Below, piece after piece: positions 1-4,967 of a DNA stretch of 5,959 nt. The position numbers were made by a program, and so were the translations under genes. Origin of the DNA: Anaerolineales bacterium (lineage in GTDB: Bacteria; Chloroflexota; Anaerolineae; 4572-78; J111). Within the stretch, counting starts at the first letter, position 1; the number at the start of each line of letters is the position of its first letter. The stretch covers positions 1-5,959 of the forward strand of contig JAAUSP010000478.1 of the NCBI GenBank assembly GCA_012032575.1, given 5' to 3'. The notes beneath the pieces were generated by a model. That model was not told the DNA's origin and made no database searches. It saw only the letters and a program-made list of their open reading frames with translations.

Positions 1-1272
1 CGGGGTGGGCGTACCGGCCGAGTTGTATTCATACGCGCCCATGTCGCAGGTGCCGTTGCGGACGAAACCACGCTGGTCGGTAGTGAGCAAGGCGCTGTTT
101 TGGTCTAAACAGCCGGCCGGATTGCCGGCATTGACCGCCGGACTCCCCACCAACAGGGCGTGAGTTTGGGTTGAGCCGCCGTTGTTTTGCAGCGGCCCGA
201 GAAAGGGTAGCTGATTAAGCCGGTTGCCGGTAGTATCGCCGGTGATGGTGCAGCCGGTGGTGATCTCGATCAGGTTGTAGCCCGCGCTGGTAAGGATGCC
301 GGAACAATCGGGACGAAGCGTGCCCGTGCCGCTGTTGTCAATATTATCGGCGATGATGCTGTTCTGCGCCGTGAGGCTGCCACTGTTCAGGTAAACCCCA
401 CCACCGTCGCCGTCGCCAGAGCCATCCGAGTCAGCCGTGTTGTTGGCGATGGTCACATTATAGAGCCGCATTTCGCCCGAGTTGATCAGCCCTCCCCCGT
501 AAACCTCGGCGCTGTTGCCACTGATGGTACTGTTGATAAGAGTCAAGGTGCTGAGGTTGTGATAGATGCCACCGCCGTTGCTGTCGCTGATATTGTTGTA
601 GATTACGCTGTTGGCAATGGTGGTGGGAGTTTGGGTTAACAGGCCGCCCCCGGTATTGTTGTCAATCCGGCTGTTAGTAATGGTCAGCGTGCCCGCCGTT
701 GGTACTGAATAGATGCCCCATTGCGGCGAGTTACCGGTCACCCGCCCGTTGGTCAAGATCAGTGAACCACTGGCTGCCAGGTAGATACCGCTGCCCGCCT
801 GAACACCCGATTCGCCGCCAGTCACGGTTAAATCAGAGAGCTGAGCCAGCGCCCCTACAATCGAAAACACCCGGTCGAGGCCGTTGGCGTCAATGGTGGT
901 ATTGGCCCGGCCCGCACCGTTGATGGTCACATCCTCGCTAATATCCAGATCGCCGGTCAGGGCGGCATCTTCACTGGTTCCGGCCAGGGTCAAAACGTAA
1001 TTGCCCGCTGGCAGGCGGATGGTATCGGCCCCGCTGCCGGCTGGGCAGCCGCTGACCGCCCGGTCTTCATTGGCGGCAATAATCGCCTCCCGCAGGGAGC
1101 AGTCGCCGTCATTGTTGTTTTCGTCGGCGGTGGTGTTAACGGTAATGGTGGCGGCCTGAACAGGTGGCGCTATCAAAACAAGCGCAGCTATCAGTAAACC
1201 GATTACCAGACCGGCCCAGGGCAATCGCCGGGGCCTGGCCGAAGTCCTGGCTTGAATTAAACCGAGCATCAT
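1..1272 (-). CDS. Secreted CSLREA / choice-of-anchor-Q beta-helix protein (C-terminus off window)
   Basis: The minus strand is open for 424 codons from an ATG pair at 1272/1269 to the left edge with no stop, so the gene is 3'-partial. Residues 1-40 look like a Sec signal peptide: Arg-rich start (ARPRR), hydrophobic stretch about 20-35, likely cleavage after VQA. A CSLREA motif follows (residues 58-63, in the context TVNTTADENN..DGDCSLREAI). Residues about 105-310 are repeated short rungs such as LTLINSTISGNS, NVTIANNT and GGGIY, typical of a right-handed parallel beta-helix. Residues 399-414 (DQRGFVRNGTCDMGAY) match the end signature of choice-of-anchor-Q proteins. The last residues, GTPTP, may begin a Thr/Pro linker to a surface anchor or further domain. 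An acidic Gly-rich stretch lies at 281-292. GGAGG at 1274-1278 is 1 nt from the first ATG and 4 nt from the second, so 1269 is the likelier start. Probable role: cell-surface or extracellular adhesin or polysaccharide-related protein; substrate unknown. Confidence 0.85.
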   Translation of the reverse strand, partial: MMLGLIQARTSARPRRLPWAGLVIGLLIAALVLIAPPVQAATITVNTTADENNNDGDCSLREAIIAANEDRAVSGCPAGSGADTIRLPAGNYVLTLAGTSEDAALTGDLDISEDVTINGAGRANTTIDANGLDRVFSIVGALAQLSDLTVTGGESGVQAGSGIYLAASGSLILTNGRVTGNSPQWGIYSVPTAGTLTITNSRIDNNTGGGLLTQTPTTIANSVIYNNISDSNGGGIYHNLSTLTLINSTISGNSAEVYGGGLINSGEMRLYNVTIANNTADSDGSGDGDGGGVYLNSGSLTAQNSIIADNIDNSGTGTLRPDCSGILTSAGYNLIEITTGCTITGDTTGNRLNQLPFLGPLQNNGGSTQTHALLVGSPAVNAGNPAGCLDQNSALLTTDQRGFVRNGTCDMGAYEYNSAGTPTP

Positions 1273-1273
1273 T

Positions 1274-1278
1274 CCTCC
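1274..1278 (-). promoter_or_regulatory. Ribosome binding site of the beta-helix protein gene
   Basis: The minus strand reads GGAGG immediately before ATGATG. The spacing is 1 nt to the ATG at 1272, too short, and 4 nt to the ATG at 1269, short but workable. The flanking 1281-1310 is AT-rich, as a promoter region would be, but I find no well-spaced -35/-10 pair there. Confidence 0.6.
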
Positions 1279-1339
1279 GCATATTTTTAGATTATTAATT
1301 TTTGAACGGTGGAGAAGGAGAGGTGAGTGTTTGACAAGG

Positions 1340-1351
1340 CCACTATAGTGG
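1340..1351. promoter_or_regulatory. Perfect 12-bp palindrome in divergent intergenic region
   Basis: CCACTATAGTGG equals its own reverse complement. It lies between two divergently transcribed genes, about 70 bp upstream of the beta-helix protein start and about 175 bp upstream of the response-regulator start. Such a site could bind a dimeric regulator, and its TATAGT core resembles a -10 hexamer on either strand. The TTGACA at 1331-1336 is only 7 nt away, too close to act as its -35. Operator function is a guess from symmetry and position only. Confidence 0.3.
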
Positions 1352-1434
1352 AAAAGAGCGGCTGAGTACAGGTAAATTTCCTCCCCATTTGCTGACTCTT
1401 TGAGGAGGTTGGCCGCGGATTTGAACCCTGTAGA

Positions 1435-1440
1435 TATAAA
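1435..1440 (+). promoter_or_regulatory. Possible -10 element upstream of the response regulator
   Basis: TATAAA sits in an AT-rich stretch (1431-1473) 35 nt before the first candidate ribosome binding site. The best upstream -35 candidate, TTGGCC at 1409-1414, is 20 nt away and matches poorly, so this is a weak call. Confidence 0.2.
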
Positions 1441-1474
1441 CACAATCTAAACAAAGCGCTAACATAACTCATAC

Positions 1475-1481
1475 AGGAGAG
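1475..1481 (+). promoter_or_regulatory. Strong Shine-Dalgarno upstream of an alternative TTG start
   Basis: AGGAGAG lies about 10 nt before TTG at 1490, which is in frame with the response regulator and would add 12 residues (MGYTDHRKGLLI). The competing site, AAAGGGG at 1510-1516, is 9 nt before ATG 1526. The first is the better match to the 16S tail but serves the weaker start codon, so the true start cannot be settled from sequence alone. Confidence 0.4.
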
Positions 1482-1525
1482 ATTTACTTTTGGGTTATAC
1501 TGATCACAGAAAGGGGTTATTAATC

Positions 1526-1930
1526 ATGATGACAGAAAATCAAACGCGCCAAAACCTTCTGGCTTTGATCATTGAAGATGACCCGAAACTGGCGGCCGTC
1601 TTTGCCGCAGCCTTGCAATCGGCTAACTATACCATCGAAGTCATTGATGAGGGCCAAGCCGCCGTCAAACGTCTCACCGCTATAAAGCCCGATGTCGTTA
1701 TTTTAGACCTGCACCTTCCGTTTGTTTCGGGGGCAGACCTGCTTCAGAAAATCAGAGCTGACCAGCGGCTGGCCCAAACCTATGTAATCGTCGTCACCGC
1801 CGATTTGTTCAGAGTTGAGGCGCTGCGTGATCAGGCTAATATTGTCCTGATCAAACCCGTCGGCTTTATTCGGCTGCAAAACATCGTGGCTAAACTACAG
1901 GCGACTCAAATGGCCCAGTTGGTGGAGTAA
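1526..1930 (+). CDS. Stand-alone response regulator receiver (CheY-like) protein
   Basis: A 134-residue protein made of one receiver domain (about residues 11-126) and no output domain. Visible phosphotransfer residues are the acidic cluster E17-D18-D19 (LIIEDD), phospho-acceptor D61 in VVILDLHLP, switch T91 in VIVVTAD, and K110 in VLIKPV. All are in the usual order and spacing, so it should accept a phosphoryl group from a histidine kinase and signal by protein-protein contact. The start was set at ATG 1526 (preceded by AAAGGGG, 9 nt spacing) because the domain begins about ten residues later; ATG 1529 or an upstream TTG at 1490 are alternatives. No kinase gene is in the window, so its partner is unknown. 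It converges with purN, and its last 41 bp overlap the purN 3' end on the opposite strand. Confidence 0.9.
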   Translation: MMTENQTRQNLLALIIEDDPKLAAVFAAALQSANYTIEVIDEGQAAVKRLTAIKPDVVILDLHLPFVSGADLLQKIRADQRLAQTYVIVVTADLFRVEALRDQANIVLIKPVGFIRLQNIVAKLQATQMAQLVE

Positions 1931-2540
1931 GGCCGGGGCTGCTTACGCGGCGGATTGCCTCGATCAGCAGATTATGCTCGGTGGCATGAACCCGGCTTTC
2001 GAGGCTGGACAGGCTGTCGGCGGGGTCAATGGGCACTTTTCCTGTTGCCACCACCGGGCCGGCGTCAACCTCCGGCACTACCCAATGGATCATAATCCCG
2101 GTGTGGTCAATTTCGCCCCGCTGAAAAGCGGCGTAGGCCCGCTCGATGGCCTGAGTGCCGGGGAAGCAGCCGGGCAAAGCCGGATGCAGATTCAGCACCC
2201 GCTGCGGAAAGCGCTCCAGAAAAGCCGCACTGAGCACGTGCATCCAACCGGCCAGAACAATCAGATCAGGCTGACAAGCCGCCACCCGTTCGGCCAGGGC
2301 GAGGTCATACTGCTCCCGCGAGTGGCCCGCCTCAAGATAAGGTTTCAGCGGAAAATAGAGGGTCGGCAGATTGGCTGCTTCGGCCCGCACCAGGCCGTAA
2401 GCCTCCCGGCGGTTGGACACAACCAGCTCGATCCGGGCGGCCAGTTGACCGGCCTGAATCGCATCAATGATGGCCTGCAAGTTGGAGCCGTTGCCGGAGA
2501 TGAATACGACTAAACGCTTGACCGGGTTTTCGTTAGCCAA
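1890..2540 (-). CDS. purN: Phosphoribosylglycinamide formyltransferase (GAR transformylase)
   Basis: Transfers the formyl group of 10-formyl-tetrahydrofolate to GAR, giving FGAR, in cytosolic purine synthesis. The protein is 216 residues with the start proposed here, about the normal length. The phosphate-binding loop is at residues 15-22 (SGNGSNLQ). The catalytic triad is visible as N117 and H119 in VLNLHPALPG and D159 in PEVDAGPV. The C-terminal RVHATEHNLLIEAIRR is typical. The HPALPG form replaces the enterobacterial HPSLLP, and Gln130 in FPGTQA occupies a place where His is common. The start is taken as TTG 2540, whose codon lies in TTGGCTAA and overlaps the purM stop by 8 nt, giving MANENPVKRLVVFISGNG. 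An in-frame ATG at 2633 would overlap purM by 101 bp and add 31 residues unlike the family. Translational coupling to purM is likely. The last 41 bp overlap the convergent response-regulator gene. Confidence 0.93.
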   Translation of the reverse strand: MANENPVKRLVVFISGNGSNLQAIIDAIQAGQLAARIELVVSNRREAYGLVRAEAANLPTLYFPLKPYLEAGHSREQYDLALAERVAACQPDLIVLAGWMHVLSAAFLERFPQRVLNLHPALPGCFPGTQAIERAYAAFQRGEIDHTGIMIHWVVPEVDAGPVVATGKVPIDPADSLSSLESRVHATEHNLLIEAIRRVSSPGLTPPTGPFESPVV

Positions 2541-3558
2541 TCTGCACCGCCGGTCCGCCGTTTTCTGAAATAATCTCTCCAACCCGCCAGGCTTCCCCGC
2601 CCAACAAATGCAGCGCTGATTCAGCTTGCTCACCCGGCACGATAACCAGCATCCCCAGCCCCAAATTAAACGTCCGGGCCATCTCTTCCTCCTGAATATT
2701 TCCTTGCTGCTGAATCAGGTGAAAAAGAGGCGGAACAGGCCAGCTTCCCCGCTGCAATCGAACGGCGACCCCTGCGGGCAAAATGCGCGGCGGGTTGTCT
2801 ATCAAGCCGCCGCCGGTGATGTGAGCCATACCCTTCATAGTAATCCTGGCTGCCGCAAGCTGCTGCACCTCGGCCAGATAACTTCGGTGCGGGGCCAGCA
2901 GCGCCTCGCCCAACGATTGCCCCAGTTCAGGCACACCGGCCCTCAAATCCCACCCCTCAAAAACCCGCCGGGCCAGGGAGTAGCCATTGGTATGCAGCCC
3001 CGTCGAAGCCAAACCGATGATGGCATCACCGGGGATAATCATCTGGCCGTCAATAATTTGTTGACGCTCCACCACCCCCACAATCGTGCCGACCAGATCG
3101 AACTCGCCGGGTTCGTAGACTCCCGGCATTTCGGCAGTTTCGCCGCCCAGCAACGCACAGCCGACTGCCCGACAGGCCGCCGCCAACCCGCCGACCACCT
3201 GCGCCACCATTTCGGGGTTGAGCCGGCTGGCGGCGATGTAGTCCAGAAAAAAGAGCGGCCGCGCCCCCTGCACCAGAATATCGTTGACGCAGTGGTTGAC
3301 CAGGTCGGTCCCGATGGTTTCATACCGGCCCAGCGCGGCGGCGATTTTTGTTTTGGTCCCCACCCCATCGGTCGAGGCGACCAGCACCGGTGCGTTCAAT
3401 CCCTGCAAGGCCGACGCCTCAAACAGGCCGCCAAACGCGCCAATCCCGGCCAGCACTTCGGGGCCGTAGGTCGCCTGGACCGCTGTTTTCATAAGCTGAA
3501 CAGCCCGCGCCCCGGCGTCAATATCTACCCCGGCGTCACGATAACTGATTGGTTTCAT
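2533..3558 (-). CDS. purM: Phosphoribosylformylglycinamidine cyclo-ligase (AIR synthetase)
   Basis: ATP-dependent ring closure of FGAM to AIR; a cytosolic enzyme that forms a homodimer in characterised relatives. The protein is 341 residues, full length for the family. Signature segments in order: YRDAGVDIDAG (6-16), IGAFGGLFE (39-47), the DGVGTK nucleotide/substrate motif (64-69), DLVNHCVNDILVQGA (85-99), GGETAEMPG (138-146), GLHTNGYSLAR (187-197) and HITGGGLIDN (246-255). No expected block is missing. The start at ATG 3558 is fixed by an in-frame TAA at 3562-3564 just upstream. Its ribosome binding site is weak (AAGGC about 8 nt before the ATG). The gene follows purD after 80 nt that contain a large inverted repeat, and its stop overlaps the proposed purN start. 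Confidence 0.97.
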   Translation of the reverse strand: MKPISYRDAGVDIDAGARAVQLMKTAVQATYGPEVLAGIGAFGGLFEASALQGLNAPVLVASTDGVGTKTKIAAALGRYETIGTDLVNHCVNDILVQGARPLFFLDYIAASRLNPEMVAQVVGGLAAACRAVGCALLGGETAEMPGVYEPGEFDLVGTIVGVVERQQIIDGQMIIPGDAIIGLASTGLHTNGYSLARRVFEGWDLRAGVPELGQSLGEALLAPHRSYLAEVQQLAAARITMKGMAHITGGGLIDNPPRILPAGVAVRLQRGSWPVPPLFHLIQQQGNIQEEEMARTFNLGLGMLVIVPGEQAESALHLLGGEAWRVGEIISENGGPAVQIG

Positions 3559-3594
3559 GGTTTAATGCCTTAGTCCCGCCTTCATTTCGGCCAG

Positions 3595-3635
3595 GTGATA
3601 CGTGATGCGTGAGAAAATCACGTATCACGCATCAC
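3595..3635. repeat. 41-bp imperfect inverted repeat of 7-bp units between purD and purM
   Basis: Positions 3595-3612 pair with 3618-3635 around a GAAAA loop. Of 18 positions, 16 are Watson-Crick, one is G-T (3607/3623) and one is A-C (3600/3630). The left arm is built from heptads GTGATAC, GTGATGC and a partial GTGA; the right arm from ATCACGT, ATCACGC, ATCACGC. Because of the heptad periodicity two other perfect 12-bp stems can form: 3595-3606 with 3617-3628, and 3601-3612 with 3625-3636. It starts 3 nt after the purD stop and ends 36 nt before the purM start. No U-run follows on the transcribed strand, so it is not a standard intrinsic terminator. It may be a REP-like intergenic repeat, an mRNA processing or stability hairpin, or an attenuator. 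Confidence 0.8.
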
Positions 3636-3638
3636 GCG

Positions 3639-4966
3639 CTAATTCGTATCTCCGTGGCCGAAAGAAAAATCAGTCGCCTTCCCCCCAATATCCCGCCGAA
3701 AATGCATCCCTTGAAAATGGATTCGGTCGAGTCCCGCGTAAGCCTGATCCAATGCCTGGCGTAGAGTGTCGCCCCAGCCGGTCACGGCCAGCACGCGACC
3801 GCCGTCTGTGACCAATTGGCCGGCTTCGGGCTGGCGGGTGCCGGCGTGGAAAACCGCTACCCGATCCAGCGCCTCGGCCTCGGCCAGACCGACGATCTCC
3901 CGCCCGGTGGGATAGCTGCCCGGATACCCCTCCGATGAAGCCACTACCGTCGCCGCCGCCCCGGCCCGCCACTGCACCTCGACCTGGTCCAACGTGCCGC
4001 TCAAGCAGGCCTGGAAGATCGTCGCCAGGTCGCTTTGCAGCAGGGGCAGGATAGCCTCGGTTTCAGGGTCGCCCAGGCGGCAGTTGAACTCCAACACCTG
4101 CGGCCCGGTCGGGGTCAGCATCAACCCGGCATACAGGACGCCGACATAGGGCCTGTCTTCGCGCCGTAAGCCATCCACCGTTGGCTGCAAAATGGTCTGC
4201 ACTACCTCGTCGAGCAAAGCGGGTGTGACCAGCGGCGCAGGGGCATAAGCGCCCATCCCGCCCGTATTCGGCCCGGCGTCGCCGTCGAAGATGCGTTTGT
4301 GGTCCTGAGCCGCCGGCAGCGGGATTATGGTGCGGCCATCGCAAAAGGCCAGCACCGAGACCTCCGGCCCCGCCAGCCGTTCCTCGATCAGAACCTCATC
4401 GCCCGCCGCGCCGAAAACCCGCCCGGCGATGATCTGGCGCAGCGCTTCCTCCGCTTCCTCCGGCGAGTCCGGCACAATCACCCCTTTGCCCGCCGCCAGC
4501 CCCGACGCCTTGATGACCACCGGATAATCCACCGCCCGCAGGTGAGCCAGGGCCGGCGACAGCTCGCTAAAGACGGCATAGCGCCCGGTCGGAAGGTGAT
4601 GGCGGGTCATAAATGCCTTGGCGAAGGCTTTGGAGGCTTCGATTTCGGCGGCCGCCTGGCTGGGACCAAAGCAGGGCAGTCCGGCGGCCCAAAAATATCT
4701 ACCAGTCCCCCGGCCAGCGGCGCTTCCGGGCCGACCACGGTTAGCCCGATCCGTTCGTGCAGGGCAAAATCCACCAGGCCGGTTGCATCGCTTTCAAGCA
4801 AAGGGATATTGGCGATGAGGGCGGCCCCGGGCCGGCTCTGCGCTGTGCCGCCGTTGCCCGGCGCAACCCAGACTTTGGCCACCCGCGGCGATTGGGCCAG
4901 CTTCCAGGCCAGGGCGTGTTCCCGCCCGCCCCGGCCAATTACCAAGATGTTGATCGGTTGAGTCAT
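3639..4966 (-). CDS. purD: Phosphoribosylamine--glycine ligase (GAR synthetase), frameshifted
   Basis: ATP-grasp enzyme joining 5-phosphoribosylamine and glycine to give GAR. The reading frame is broken once. Segment 1 (from ATG 4966) carries ILVIGRGGREHALAWKL, VAPGNGGTA and VVGPEAPLAGGLVDIF, then goes out of frame and stops at 4607-4609. Segment 2 continues the homology in the -1 frame from about 4690 (AAGLPCFGP, EASKAFAKAFMTRHHLPTG). It then has the ATP-grasp motifs VVIKASGLAAGKGVIV, AQDHKRIFDGDAGPNTGGMG and LEFNCRLGDPETEAILP, and the C-terminal GYPGSYPTG and DRIHFQGMHFRRDIGG, ending at TAG 3639-3641. Restoring one base gives 442 residues, about normal. Every other part is intact, so an assembly or sequencing error is favoured over decay. 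ATG 4966 follows the purF stop by 1 nt, with GGGG 5 nt before it; TTG 4987 is an unlikely alternative. Confidence 0.92.
4688..4695 (-). other. purD: Probable 1-base deletion (frameshift site) in purD
   Basis: The minus strand reads ATTTTTGGGCC here. The upstream frame gives GLVDIF and then nonfamily sequence; the downstream frame resumes at GCC GCC GGA (AAG) in perfect family register. Adding one base between the T run (4691-4695) and the G run (4688-4690) joins the two. A missing C would give DIFRAAGLPCFGP, a missing T DIFWAAGLPCFGP; the first fits the family better. Confidence 0.8.
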
Positions 4967-4967
4967 C

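Noticed and set aside
1331..1349. TTGACA plus TATAGT as a sigma-70 promoter on the plus strand
   Set aside because: Spacing is 7 nt, far below the usual 16-18.
1408..1432. tRNA-like 3' end on the minus strand (GGGTTCAAATCC, T-arm-like)
   Set aside because: Only three of five T-stem pairs form, and the matching 5' acceptor strand and anticodon arm are absent upstream, so this is at most a chance match or tiny remnant.
1287..1472. A 61-codon minus-strand reading frame in the intergenic region
   Set aside because: No ribosome binding site, no recognisable domain, and its SNPRP stretch comes from the tRNA-like bases above; it also covers the probable promoter region.
1927..1946. Small inverted repeat (GTAAG/CTTAC) at the response regulator 3' end as a terminator
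   Set aside because: Only five pairs around a 10-nt loop, with no following T-run.
1974..3573. Long plus-strand open frames opposite purN and purM (1974-2513, 2626-3573) and similar ones opposite purD and purF
   Set aside because: They are antisense shadows of strongly conserved purine genes in GC-rich DNA; their translations show low-complexity Arg/Pro/Gln/His composition and no domain.
3562..3585. Seven-residue leader peptide (MKAGLRH) just before purM
   Set aside because: No ribosome binding site and no purine- or amino-acid-related codon pattern; most likely chance. It does supply the in-frame stop that fixes the purM start.
3595..3635. Intrinsic terminator between purD and purM
   Set aside because: No T-run follows the stem on the transcribed (minus) strand, and termination here would cut off purM and purN from the cluster.
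4607..4610. ATGA stop/start overlap suggesting two coupled purD half-genes
   Set aside because: Family homology in the second frame extends about 26 residues upstream of this ATG, so the overlap is a by-product of the frameshift, not a designed junction.
4688..4695. Programmed ribosomal frameshifting in purD
   Set aside because: The T run allows one tRNA to slip, but in this frame (ATT TTT GGG) there is no canonical X XXY YYZ heptamer, and I see no obvious downstream stimulatory hairpin. purD is not known for recoding.
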